Both the position numbers and the translations under genes were made by a program. Source: Sphaerospermopsis kisseleviana NIES-73 (GTDB lineage: Bacteria; Cyanobacteriota; Cyanobacteriia; Cyanobacteriales; Nostocaceae). Taken from it: a stretch of DNA of 64,000 nt. The stretch covers positions 1,136,379-1,200,378 of the forward strand of contig NZ_AP018314.1 of the NCBI RefSeq assembly GCF_002368075.1. Direction: 5' to 3'. Under the pieces are notes generated by a model that did no database searches, was not told the DNA's origin, and was given only the letters and a program-made list of their open reading frames with translations. This document shows, piece by piece, positions 1-8,353 of the stretch; position 1 is the stretch's first letter; each line of letters begins with the position of its first letter.

Positions 1-43
<43 letters not shown>

Positions 44-55
44 TTTCATCTTAGT

Positions 56-427
56 TCATTCTTCCAGTGATTTGGCAGGAACTTCAATTGCTGTTACATC
101 AATTGTACCTTCTGGTGCAAAGCGGCTAAATTGACTATTTTTTACTAATAGCTGTTCTCCGCAATTTGGACATTGCACTTGGCTATTATTTAAACTTGTT
201 ATTTCACATCCACAAACCGGACAGTTGTCAGTAACTAAGTTTCTTTGTAGCCACCAGCGAAATCCAAAGAAGGCGACAATTGGTATTATTAATAACAGTC
301 CAAAAATAATTAGTAAGGAATTCACTAACCAGCCTAAGCCTAAGGATGCTAATAACCAGGCTACTGCTAATATAGTCAGCCAAGGACGCAGTTTATCAAG
401 ATTTTGTTGGAAGTTATTAAGGTTCAT
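56..427 (-). CDS. Small membrane protein with C-terminal zinc ribbon
   Basis: This is a 123-residue protein of unknown function. Two hydrophobic segments (about residues 16-34 and 36-58) are followed by a zinc-ribbon pattern, CPVCG at 69-73 and CPNCG at 86-90, which would lie in the cytoplasm or periplasm as a metal-binding knob. A short acidic tail follows. It starts at ATG and stands alone between repeat-rich spacers. The two membrane helices and CxxC pairs are visible in the sequence; any role, such as membrane protein quality control or redox sensing, would be a guess. Confidence 0.75.
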   Translation of the reverse strand: MNLNNFQQNLDKLRPWLTILAVAWLLASLGLGWLVNSLLIIFGLLLIIPIVAFFGFRWWLQRNLVTDNCPVCGCEITSLNNSQVQCPNCGEQLLVKNSQFSRFAPEGTIDVTAIEVPAKSLEE

Positions 428-672
428 TTCTTAAATTTTTCTACTCTATTTTTATTTTAGTTATCAATTATCAGTGGGAACAGGTAATTGGTAATTGGTA
501 ATTCAATGAAAGGATTTTGGATTTTGGTGAAGCAGTGCGGTCTTGGGGGTTTCCCCCATGAGCAACTGTTGAACCCGCAGGGATTGTTTTTGTCAATTCC
601 AATCTAAAATCTAAAATTTTTCTCCCCAGTCACCAGTCACCATTCCCCAGTCTCTTTACAATAGCAACATTA

Positions 673-1635
673 TTAACTGTTTAAATATTCTAAATCTGTT
701 TTTACCATATTTTCCAAAAGTTGCTCAAAACTCACTTTTGGTTCCCAACCAAGCTTGTTTTTGGCTTTACTGGGATTAGCTACCAGTTGAAAATGTTCAT
801 CTGCTCGTAATAAATTAGTATTGACAATTACATATTTTTCCCAATCCAGTCCTACACAATCAAAAGCAGTAGCAATTAATTCCCTGACGCTGTGGAGTTT
901 ACCTGTACCAATTACATATTCTTGAGGCTCGTTTGCTTGCAACATTCGCCACATGGCATTTACGTGATCTCCAGCAAAACCCCAATCTCTTTGAGCATCC
1001 AAATTACCCATTTCCAAGGTTTGAGCTAAACCCAATTTAATTTTAGCTACCGCCAAAGAAACTTTACGGGTGACAAACTGAGGCGGACGCAAAGGGGATT
1101 CATGGTTATATAAAATACCACTACAGGCAAATAGACCATAACGTTGTCGGTGATGTACCATCGTCCAATGAGCGTGTAATTTTGCTGCTGCATAGGGATT
1201 TTTGGGACGAAAGTGAGTTTCTTCATCTTGGGGAGCAGTAGTCACATCACCAAACATTTCCGAACTACTAGCTTGATAAAACCTTGTGGATAAACCAACT
1301 TGGCGAACTGCATCTAATAATCTAGTAGCAGTACCTGTAATCAGATCAAGAGTTCCCAAAGGATCATTCCAAGAGTCGGGAACGAAACTAGGAGCAGCTA
1401 AATTGTAAATTTCCTGGGGTTGTAGTTGTTCAACAGCAGTTAATAAAGCCGCAGCATCTCTTAAATCAACAGTGTAAATTTTTACGTTATCTGCTAAACT
1501 TCCTAATTTTGACAAGTTAGTTTGTCTATGGGGAGATACCAAACCGAAAACTCGGTAATTTTGATTAAGAAGCAAATGGCTCAGATAGTAGCCATCTTGA
1601 CCTGTAATGCCTGTTATGAGGGCGGTCTTGATCAT
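673..1635 (-). CDS. gmd: GDP-mannose 4,6-dehydratase
   Basis: An NAD(P)-dependent short-chain dehydrogenase (extended SDR family) that converts GDP-mannose to GDP-4-keto-6-deoxymannose, a precursor of fucose, rhamnose or perosamine in surface polysaccharides. The Rossmann motif TGITGQDG lies at residues 8-15, SSSEMFGDV marks the catalytic Ser region, and NPYAAAKLHAH supplies the YxxxK catalytic pair. The start at 1635 was chosen because the protein then begins MIKTALITG, as the family does; an in-frame ATG 60 bases upstream would add an unrelated N-terminus. At 320 residues it is slightly short for the family (about 340-370). No sugar-nucleotide partner gene is adjacent. The family is sure; the exact substrate is inferred. 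Confidence 0.88.
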   Translation of the reverse strand: MIKTALITGITGQDGYYLSHLLLNQNYRVFGLVSPHRQTNLSKLGSLADNVKIYTVDLRDAAALLTAVEQLQPQEIYNLAAPSFVPDSWNDPLGTLDLITGTATRLLDAVRQVGLSTRFYQASSSEMFGDVTTAPQDEETHFRPKNPYAAAKLHAHWTMVHHRQRYGLFACSGILYNHESPLRPPQFVTRKVSLAVAKIKLGLAQTLEMGNLDAQRDWGFAGDHVNAMWRMLQANEPQEYVIGTGKLHSVRELIATAFDCVGLDWEKYVIVNTNLLRADEHFQLVANPSKAKNKLGWEPKVSFEQLLENMVKTDLEYLNS

Positions 1636-1863
1636 AATGAGGTTTCCGAATCCGTTAACGCCAAATGTTCTGATGGAAAAATCAATTAATGTCAATTAAT
1701 ATGTGACACACTACTTTCATTATCTCATCTTTGGATAACCCTGATAGCACTATAAGCATTATTTATGTTTAACGTCTTTTATTTGACTAATCCTTACGTA
1801 GATAGTGCTTCCTTATCCTTAGCGATCGCTCTTCGGATAAAAACTTTTTGGTTTACTGATTAA

Positions 1864-2169
1864 GAAAGTCGCGGTTATCGTCTACTGGTGGCGAAAAACG
1901 GACAGGAAGCCATTGACTTAGCTAAGATTCATGGTCCTGATTTAATATTAATGGATATTCAAATGCCACAAATGGACGGTTTAGAAGCTACTCGTTTGAT
2001 TCGTGCGGATCAAGATTTAGCTGATATTCCCATTATTGCTTTGACTGGTTTAGCTATGCCTAGAGATCGGGAAAAATGCCTTGAGGCAGGAGCGAATGAA
2101 TATCTCTCCAAACCTGTGAGATTAAAAGAAATCAAGGACATGATTCAAAGTTTTTTACATAAAAAATAA
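1864..2169 (+). pseudogene. Response-regulator receiver domain, N-terminal half missing
   Basis: Residues from GTG at 1888 read as the second half of a CheY-like receiver domain: LILMDIQMPQMDG holds the phospho-acceptor Asp, ALTG the conserved Thr position, and YLSKPV the conserved Lys. The first strand with the acidic Asp-Asp pocket is absent, because the frame is closed by a TAA at 1861, only nine codons upstream of GTG. Codons 1864-1887 still match the domain (ESRGYRLLV). A receiver without its acidic pocket cannot bind Mg2+ normally, so this is most likely a remnant. A separate N-terminal piece of a receiver lies just downstream. Confidence 0.7.
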
Positions 2170-2189
2170 AAAATAAAAAATACCTCATT

Positions 2190-2237
2190 ATGAAAACTTC
2201 TTCTATTCTGATCGTCGATGACGATAATTTTCAATAA
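2190..2237 (+). pseudogene. N-terminal scrap of a response-regulator receiver domain
   Basis: An ATG at 2190 opens a 15-codon frame, MKTSSILIVDDDNFQ, followed by TAA. ILIVDDD is the first strand and acidic pocket of a CheY-like receiver, exactly the part missing from the remnant just upstream. The rest of the gene is gone. It is either the start of a second, deleted regulator of the same histidine-kinase cluster or a rearranged piece of the first. Confidence 0.55.
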
Positions 2238-2446
2238 ACTATTTTAACAGAAAAAATATAAAATATTCATAATCTAAAATTTATAATTATCCTGAATCGG
2301 CTAAGAACAAGGGTAATTAAAGATGGGCTAAAACAGGTTCTATAACATCTGTTTAAATATTGTAAAAATATTTTGGCTGCCTCATCTGCCTTAGTTCAAG
2401 AGTCTGTTTTTCCCATGAAATATCACTTAACAGGCAAGTAAAAATT

Positions 2447-3160
2447 ATGGATTTGTCAAATTTTACGACACTAAAAAACTTAGAAGCAGCTTTCGGTGGA
2501 GAATCGATGGCAAATCGTAAATACCTGTTTTTTGCAAATGTGGCACGTAAACTGGGTTTTACAGACTTAACCAAGCTTTTTAAGGAAACAGCAGATCAAG
2601 AAACTGAACACGCTTTTGCACATTTTGAGTTATTACATCCAGAACTGGTTGTCAAAGATGCAGCTAGTTTAACTGATGAACAAAAACGGGAAATTATGTC
2701 TCGTTGTTTGTCTTTGGCAATTGAAGGGGAAACCTATGAATACACTACCATGTATCCTGATTTTGCTGCTGCTGCTCAAAAAGATAGAGATAATCCCGCA
2801 GCGGAAGAATTTCTCAAACAAGCTCAAGAATCTAGTGAACACGCTAACACATTCCGCGCCGCAGCACACCGTTTTGGGTTGCTCAAATTCATTGAAAATT
2901 ATCACGCAGATCGCTACGCTGAAGCTTTAGAAGTATTAAATGGTGGACAAGCTGTAACGAGAGTCGCAGGTGAAGATCCCGCAACTCAAAAATGGATTTG
3001 TAGACAGTGCAGCATGATTTATGATCCTGTTGTTGGTGATCCTGATTCGGGTATTGCACCTGGTACACCTTTTGTAGAAATTCCTGATGATTGGAGTTGT
3101 CCTATTTGCGGTGCTACTAAAAAGACTTTTAAACCTCTTGAAGAAAAAGTTGCTGCTTAA
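2447..3160 (+). CDS. rbr: Rubrerythrin
   Basis: A 237-residue non-haem iron peroxidase that reduces hydrogen peroxide in the cytoplasm. The N-terminal two thirds is a ferritin-like four-helix domain with the di-iron ligands (GGESMANRKY, ADQETEHAFAHFE and, later, SSEHANTFR). The last about 55 residues are a rubredoxin domain with CRQC and CPIC pairs that bind the FeS4 centre and pass electrons to the di-iron site. The order ferritin-rubredoxin and the length fit canonical rubrerythrin. A cyanobacterial homologue has been linked to peroxide protection in heterocysts; whether this copy does that is not shown. It is monocistronic and a strong hairpin follows. Confidence 0.93.
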   Translation: MDLSNFTTLKNLEAAFGGESMANRKYLFFANVARKLGFTDLTKLFKETADQETEHAFAHFELLHPELVVKDAASLTDEQKREIMSRCLSLAIEGETYEYTTMYPDFAAAAQKDRDNPAAEEFLKQAQESSEHANTFRAAAHRFGLLKFIENYHADRYAEALEVLNGGQAVTRVAGEDPATQKWICRQCSMIYDPVVGDPDSGIAPGTPFVEIPDDWSCPICGATKKTFKPLEEKVAA

Positions 3161-3250
3161 ATTAAACTTAGCAATGTTAAACCCTTACAGGAGATGTCTT
3201 AACTACTCTGTCTACAGCTATACATCCCCAACCAAAATACCCTAAAAAAG

Positions 3251-3293
3251 AGAGTGGGAGGAGGCATTACCAAGCGCCATTCTCTCCCACTCT
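3251..3293 (+). terminator. Hairpin downstream of rubrerythrin
   Basis: A perfect 10-bp inverted repeat, AGAGTGGGAG at 3251-3260 and CTCCCACTCT at 3284-3293, with a 23-base loop, lies 90 bases after the rbr stop and is followed by ACTATTT. It is a plausible intrinsic terminator, although the T-run is poor. Confidence 0.5.
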
Positions 3294-3892
3294 ACTATTT
3301 GCTACTGAAGCGATTCGGGAATATACACATAACGCTAATCGTTAAATTAGGGGGGTAATTTATATAACGATAACGTTTCTACTCAGTGAGTATTCCTATT
3401 GCAGCAAACGATCATTTTATTTAATTGTCCAACAAACTTAACAAGCATCAGAAACTAATTTTTTTAATTTTTTAGCAACTGTCTTGCTTTCGTTTGTCTA
3501 ATTTAATTTAACTTGCTTCTCTAGCTTGTGGTTGCCAATTTGGCATTTTTCTAGCTAGAAATTTAGAAATTTTTGCTCGTTCATTGCTAACACTTGATCA
3601 GAGAGACTTTGAACCATACACCTGATAAAAGTTATAGCTAAAAACTAAGATAATGTGAGTAAAGCACTAGGGGGTAATACCCATCATCCGCATTTATGTT
3701 TGGTTTCCGTCGTTTTTAAAACACTTAATTTGTGATTTGATAACTGATTTGTAAATCATTTTACCATGCAAGATTTATTGTTTTGTATGAGGGGTTTAAC
3801 CCTTCATTTACAGAGAAACCCGACTGATTTGAGTATGTGAGTAGTCGGGAATCTGGGTATTATATGAGTGATGAGATGGAAGAATATTGTAC
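3294..3892. other. Intergenic spacer without a recognisable gene
   Basis: About 600 bases between convergent genes. No open frame with family resemblance was seen on either strand. A weak hairpin (CCCGACT at 3819-3825 and AGTCGGG at 3843-3849) lies downstream of the minus-strand secreted-protein gene and could end its transcript. The rest is AT-rich and shows no clear repeat. Confidence 0.4.
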
Positions 3893-4384
3893 CTAATCAG
3901 CGATCGCCCACCGCACATAAGGACGAGAGGCCGTAATAGTTTTGTAGGTAATTTCCTGAGCAGGAGCGTTAATTTTTCGCAAATCTACCCGAAAATAGGC
4001 TTTTTTATTTTTAAATTGTGCCGTGTAGAATTTATATTCTTGATTGCGAGTTTGTCCAACACAGGAAGCGTAGTTACTGCGTAAAGGTGCAACAAATTCT
4101 ACAAATTGCTTATTATTAGAAGCAACTAATTTAACTGAATCTGCAAAAGCTTTAGTATCTGCAATTACTGTATGTTCTGCACCTCCTTCATAGGGTAGAG
4201 TTATCCACCATAAACCAACTGTTTGCGGACAAGTTCCGCTGGTGCGTTGTACATTGAGTTTAACATTAGGTTCAGCTATTGGACCGGGTGTGGTTTGCGC
4301 TGAAATTGGATAAGAAACTGTTGCTGCTGCTAATAAAGAAGCAACAATCACAGCAAGTTTTTTAGGTTGTAATATATTTTTCAT
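3893..4384 (-). CDS. Exported protein of unknown function
   Basis: A 163-residue protein with a clear Sec signal peptide: MKNILQPKK, a hydrophobic stretch (LAVIVASLLAAATVSYP) and a likely cleavage after ISAQ, giving a mature periplasmic or secreted domain. Two cysteines in the mature part (GTCPQ and ASCVGQ) could form a disulfide. The start at 4384 is preferred because it places the basic signal-peptide N-terminus first; a frame-compatible start 48 bases upstream spoils it. I do not recognise the family. It stands alone between repeat-bearing spacers. Confidence 0.7.
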   Translation of the reverse strand: MKNILQPKKLAVIVASLLAAATVSYPISAQTTPGPIAEPNVKLNVQRTSGTCPQTVGLWWITLPYEGGAEHTVIADTKAFADSVKLVASNNKQFVEFVAPLRSNYASCVGQTRNQEYKFYTAQFKNKKAYFRVDLRKINAPAQEITYKTITASRPYVRWAIAD

Positions 4385-4444
4385 CTGCTTTGTTACTGGC
4401 TTATAATTATCTAGACGGAGTATTTCAATCATTTGTGTCTGGAA

Positions 4445-4503
4445 TGTTTAATGTTTAATGTTTAATTTTTAATGTTTAATTTTTAATTTTTAATTTTTAA
4501 TTT
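4445..4503. repeat. Degenerate heptamer array TTTAATG/TTTAATT
   Basis: About eight copies of a 7-base unit (TTTAATG drifting to TTTAATT) directly upstream of the exported-protein gene. It belongs to the same short-tandem-repeat class as the other heptamer arrays. Confidence 0.85.
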
Positions 4504-4642
4504 CCTCGCTATCGTGTGTTCAGTTACAGTTCTATTTAGAGAAATCAGGCAAAAATAGAGATTCATACAGAGTATTACAGGTAAATGAAGTCAACAAGCC
4601 AGTGAAAAATATTTACATCAAAAAATTTTACTCCTGACTGCT

Positions 4643-4858
4643 GTAAGGGCGTTCGCGAAGCGTGCTGGAAGCATCAGCATTCGGGCGATAAATTATCAAT
4701 TTTGCTCACAATTTTTTGGTAAGGGCGAAGCATTCAGGCGATAAATTATCAATTTTGCTCACAATTTTTTGGTAAGGGCGAAGCATTCGGGTGATAAATT
4801 ATCAATTTTTATCACAGGTTATTTTCCGAATGCTTCGCCCCTACTTCGCCCCTACGAC
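4643..4858. repeat. Modular palindromic repeat, 53-bp tandem array (copy A)
   Basis: The core unit joins GGGCGAAGCATTCGGGCGAT to an AT-rich arm (AAATTATCAATTTT) and returns as the inverted ending CCGAATGCTTCGCCCCTA at 4828-4845. Two near-identical 53-bp units start near 4679 and 4732, and a third, diverged unit follows. The first unit carries an extra insert, TTCGCGAAGCGTGCTGGAAG and a few more bases, inside GGGCG/AAGC. The reverse orientation of the same array is at 7858-8118. It resembles the small dispersed repeats known from Nostoc. Reading through it creates a false N-terminus for the next gene. Confidence 0.85.
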
Positions 4859-4889
4859 TCCTGAATTATTACAATTATGCTGCTGTTTC

Positions 4890-6575
4890 ATGAAACCTCG
4901 AATTATTGTTTGTGGCTTAGGACGGACTGGATATAAAATCTTTCGTTTGTTGAGACAACAGGGTGCGTTAGTTGTTGGTATTCATCGCAGACCCATAGCT
5001 GGTGAAGCAACGGGAGATGTAATTATTGGTGAATTTTGTGCAGCTTCTACCCTGCAAGCAGCAGGAATTGACCAGGCACATACTTTAGTGATTGCTACTG
5101 CTGATGATGCAGTAAATTTGTCAGTGATGATGCAAGCGCGGGTATTAAATCCTAATATTCGCATTATCAACCGTTTTTATAATACTAATTTAGGTGAACG
5201 TTTAGATCACACTCTTATAGATCATTTAAGTATGAGTGTTGTGGGGTTGGCTGCACCAGTATTTACATTTGCAGCTTTAGGAAATAAAGCCATAGGACAA
5301 ATCAAATTATTTGAGCAAACTTGGCCAATTCAAGAAGAATATATTGATGAAAATCATCCTTGGCGTGGTCAAAAAATAAGTGATTTGTGGGAAGATAAAT
5401 CACGGATGCTGATTTATTATTTACCTGTTTTTGGGAAGATGAATTTAGTGTCAGCGGTGTTAGCAGAACAACATTTAAAAGTAGGCGATCGCCTCATTAT
5501 TGGCACTCAACCCCGCATCAATCACACCCGCAAATCATGGGCAAGAAAACTGATTAAAATTTTCACCAGTATTCGCCATTTTCAAAAACACGCCCAATCA
5601 GTCTTAGCAATGGCTATAGCATTAGTAGTCATTATTTTGATCGCCACTTTTACCTATGTTTATGCTAAATTAAATATTTCCTTTGTTGATGCCTTATATT
5701 TTGCTGTGGGCATGATTACTGGTGCTGGTGGTAATGATAAAGTTGTAGAAGAAGCACCAAATAATATTAAAGTATTTACCATTTTCATGATGTTGGCAGG
5801 AGCAATAGTGTTTGGTATTTGGTATGCTATGCTAACGGATTTTGTCTTAGGAACTCGTCTCAAACAATTTTGGGATGCTGCCAGAATTCCCCAACGTCAT
5901 CATTATATTGTTTGTGGTTTAAGTGGCATAGGAATTAAAATTGTGCAACAACTTCATACCAGTGGACATGAAGTAGTAGTAATTGAAACAGATGCTAATA
6001 ATAGATATGTCAACACTGCTAGGGGAATGGGTATTCCTGTCATTTTGGCAGATGCGAGTTTTCGCACAACTTTACAAACCAGTAATATAGATACCGCGTC
6101 CGCAGTTTTAGCTGTTACTAATAACGATGCTATTAATTTAGAAATTGCCCTCAAAGCCAAAAGTTTAATATCAAGAATTCCGGTAATTGTTCACTATGCT
6201 GATCCTGATTTTGCCAGGATAGCACAACAAGTATTTGATTTTGAAGCGGTATTAAGTCCCGCAGAATTAGCTGCACCGGCTTTTGCTGCTGCTGCGTTGG
6301 GAGGGAGAATTATTGGTAATGGAATTATAGGTGATAATTTATGGGTGGCTTTTGCAACTTTGATTACTCCTAATCATCCTTTTTGTGGTCAATGGGTGAA
6401 AGATGTAGCTAGATATGCGGATTTTGTACCTTTATATGTAGAGACAAATCACCAAACTTTACACGGTTGGGATTTATTAGAAACTAATTTAAGTGCAGGT
6501 GATATTTTGTATTTAACAATTCCTGCAAATCGGTTATATCAATTATGGCGAGAAGAACAGGAAATAGCAGGTTAG
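4890..6575 (+). CDS. RCK-channel-RCK protein (TrkA-N domains around a 2-TM ion channel)
   Basis: A 561-residue membrane protein built as regulator of K+ conductance (RCK/TrkA-N) domain, two-helix channel pore, second RCK domain. The first Rossmann motif CGLGRTG lies at residues 8-14; hydrophobic helices at about 238-259 and 295-317 flank a re-entrant segment GMITGAGGND (274-283); the second nucleotide-binding motif CGLSGIG is near 342-348. NAD(H) or nucleotide binding would gate the pore. The filter segment does not match TVGYGD, so K+ selectivity is uncertain. The start at 4890 begins MKPRIIVCGLGRTG; the in-frame extension upstream is translated repeat DNA. Its stop codon abuts a heptamer array. 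Confidence 0.8.
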   Translation: MKPRIIVCGLGRTGYKIFRLLRQQGALVVGIHRRPIAGEATGDVIIGEFCAASTLQAAGIDQAHTLVIATADDAVNLSVMMQARVLNPNIRIINRFYNTNLGERLDHTLIDHLSMSVVGLAAPVFTFAALGNKAIGQIKLFEQTWPIQEEYIDENHPWRGQKISDLWEDKSRMLIYYLPVFGKMNLVSAVLAEQHLKVGDRLIIGTQPRINHTRKSWARKLIKIFTSIRHFQKHAQSVLAMAIALVVIILIATFTYVYAKLNISFVDALYFAVGMITGAGGNDKVVEEAPNNIKVFTIFMMLAGAIVFGIWYAMLTDFVLGTRLKQFWDAARIPQRHHYIVCGLSGIGIKIVQQLHTSGHEVVVIETDANNRYVNTARGMGIPVILADASFRTTLQTSNIDTASAVLAVTNNDAINLEIALKAKSLISRIPVIVHYADPDFARIAQQVFDFEAVLSPAELAAPAFAAAALGGRIIGNGIIGDNLWVAFATLITPNHPFCGQWVKDVARYADFVPLYVETNHQTLHGWDLLETNLSAGDILYLTIPANRLYQLWREEQEIAG

Positions 6576-6686
6576 ACTGGGGACTGGTGACTGGGGACTG
6601 GTGACTGGGGACTGGGGACTGGTGACTGGTGACTGGTGACTGGTGACTGGTGACTGGTGACTGGGGACTGGTGACTGGTGACTGGG
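6575..6686. repeat. Heptamer array GACTGGG/GACTGGT, about 16 copies
   Basis: A 112-base run of the 7-base unit GACTGGT or GACTGGG, starting on the last base of the channel gene's stop codon. It is one of the longest heptamer arrays in the window and is followed after 15 bases by an unrelated heptamer array. Confidence 0.95.
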
Positions 6687-6700
6687 AAGATTTATAATCT

Positions 6701-6781
6701 AATTACCAATTACCAATTACCAATTACCAATTACCAATTACCAATTACCAATTACCAATTACCAATTACCAATTACCAATT
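6701..6781. repeat. Heptamer array AATTACC, about 11.5 copies
   Basis: An almost perfect run of AATTACC over 81 bases, between the convergent channel and cpcL genes. The same unit, or its complement GGTAATT, recurs near 490, 10260, 27050, 37560, 47520 and 55190. Confidence 0.95.
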
Positions 6782-6792
6782 GCATGGTAATA

Positions 6793-7542
6793 TTACAAGC
6801 TAACTACACCATAATAGGAGAGAATTACATAAACTATGAATGCAAAAAAGACGAGATGTTCTATGAAAAAAAGAGGTGATGACATCAATAAAGAAACTGG
6901 ATTGTAAGGAGGTTTGTGCTGCTTCCACCAATGTCCTACAGGTGCTTTAGCTTGGAAATATCCAAAGTTCTCTAGTTGTTGACGATGGTATTGATCATAA
7001 CGAGGAAATTGGCTAAAAGGTAACTCTCCTCTACTATGTTGTGCAATAATTCTTCGACGTTGATAGGGAACAGTATTATCACCAAAATTGGTTTGATACT
7101 CCTCACTATTTAGCAGTGCATCAATGAATCCTTGTAAACCCTTAGTCCCAATCACAATAGACCAGGCCATTGTTTCTTGTTTACTGTAAACATTCCTGCC
7201 CAAAACTCGTTGTATACTCATTTCCACGAATCTATAATTGTTATTCGCGTTGTAGTTACGTAAGCGGAATGTTTCAGATAATAACAATCCCCGAATAAAA
7301 TCCCTAACAGTAATACTTTTGTGTTTTAATTGGGATTCTAGGGCTAATTGACGGTTGCTAACTAGAATTTGTTGTTCGTTGAATATTTGACGATAAGCAG
7401 CCCAAATTAACTGATCAATTTCTGCTGTGTCTGGTGTTCCTTCTGTAGTGTAAATTCTTGGATATTCTTCTCCAGGAATTTCAAAACTTTTAACTCTTTG
7501 GTTTTGGCTGGATGGAGCGTATTTTAGTAGAGGAATAGTCAT
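6793..7542 (-). CDS. cpcL: Phycobilisome rod linker with C-terminal membrane helix (CpcL/CpcG2 type)
   Basis: A 249-residue linker. Residues about 10-180 are a phycobilisome linker (PBS_linker) domain ([51 protein letters not shown]), as in CpcG rod-core linkers. Unlike ordinary CpcG, the C-terminus ends in one strong hydrophobic helix (about 225-246, [20 protein letters not shown]). This is the hallmark of CpcL, which anchors a phycocyanin rod without an allophycocyanin core to the thylakoid membrane and feeds photosystem I (established for other cyanobacteria). No cpc operon gene is nearby, so it is a stand-alone linker gene. Confidence 0.85.
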   Translation of the reverse strand: MTIPLLKYAPSSQNQRVKSFEIPGEEYPRIYTTEGTPDTAEIDQLIWAAYRQIFNEQQILVSNRQLALESQLKHKSITVRDFIRGLLLSETFRLRNYNANNNYRFVEMSIQRVLGRNVYSKQETMAWSIVIGTKGLQGFIDALLNSEEYQTNFGDNTVPYQRRRIIAQHSRGELPFSQFPRYDQYHRQQLENFGYFQAKAPVGHWWKQHKPPYNPVSLLMSSPLFFIEHLVFFAFIVYVILSYYGVVSL

Positions 7543-7857
7543 GGTGATCCTGTTGAAGTTGTAAAAATGAGGATTTCAGGATTTACGCAATAACTTTGAT
7601 TTCTAAAGTTAGTTGGTATATCTGCACCTACCAACTTCTGTTAAATCTAAAAGTTAAAATTCTGATTCAATTTTGAAAATCATTGTCTACTTTTACAACT
7701 AAATAATTATTAAGAAATCAACGATGTCAGAAAAACTTAAATAATGAGGAGCATGGTTTTTTTCCTAACCACAAAGTAGCATAATCTCTCATTAGATGAT
7801 CTTCTGTATCTAAAGTAGCTGTAAGATTGAGAAAGATGTTAATTACGTAAAAATTCA
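7543..7857. other. Upstream region of cpcL
   Basis: About 315 AT-rich bases between the cpcL start and a repeat array. No coding frame or recognised regulatory motif stands out. The cpcL promoter should lie here, reading leftwards. Confidence 0.35.
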
Positions 7858-8118
7858 GGAGTCGTAGGGGCGAAGCATTCGGAAAATAACCTGTGATAAA
7901 AATTGATAATTGTTCGTCCGAATGCTTCGCCCTTGCAAGAAAATTGTGATAAAAATTGATAATTGTTCGTCCGAATGCTTCGCCCTTACAAGAAAATTGT
8001 GATAAAAATTGATAATTGTTCGTCCGAATGCTTCGCCCTTACAAGAAAATTGTGATAAAAATTGATAATTGTTCGCCCGAATGCTGATGCTTCCAGCACG
8101 CTTCGCGAACGCCCTTAC
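7858..8118. repeat. Modular palindromic repeat, 53-bp tandem array (copy B)
   Basis: The array begins TAGGGGCGAAGCATTCGGAA and then has units of exactly 53 bases at 7892, 7945 and 7998, plus a partial one at 8051. Each unit contains TGTGATAAAAATTGATAATT and CGAATGCTTCGCCCTT. The last unit carries an inserted module (GATGCTTCCAGCACGCTTCG and adjacent bases) between GAATGC and TTCGCCC. It is the same family as 4643-4858 in inverted orientation. Confidence 0.88.
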
Positions 8119-8262
8119 AGGAGGCAGCAGGCAGAAAGTATAGGTTGAAATGTTTGATAAATCAGTAGATTATCAAATAGTGGTTTTGGGAGTACCCTGG
8201 AAAAAGCTGACTGCTAAAGGCTGATAGCTGAATGCTTACTTAATTACTGATTAAAAAATAAA

Positions 8263-8295
8263 AAATCCCCTACTTTTGGCAGTAGTCGGGGATTT
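8263..8295 (-). terminator. Terminator-like hairpin after the Uma2 gene
   Basis: AAATCCCC at 8263-8270 pairs with GGGGATTT at 8288-8295, and TAC with GTA adds inner pairs. Read on the minus strand it lies 58 bases after the stop of the Uma2-family gene and is followed by a T-rich tract, as expected of an intrinsic terminator. Confidence 0.6.
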
Positions 8296-8353
8296 AAGAT
8301 TTTTGAATTTATGGTTAATTTATGTGAACAATGTGAACACATTTAAAACAAAT

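Noticed and set aside
4791-4889. N-terminal extension of the channel protein
   Set aside because: The extra 33 codons are translated repeat DNA that also appears in the frame at 40160; the conserved Rossmann start begins at 4890.
6575-6781. Regular short repeats suggestive of a CRISPR array
   Set aside because: The units are 7 bases long with no unique spacers, and no cas gene is present. These are heptamer tandem repeats.
7892-8118. 53-base repeats as a CRISPR-like array
   Set aside because: The whole 53-base unit is repeated with no variable spacer, and it belongs to a palindromic repeat family found elsewhere singly.
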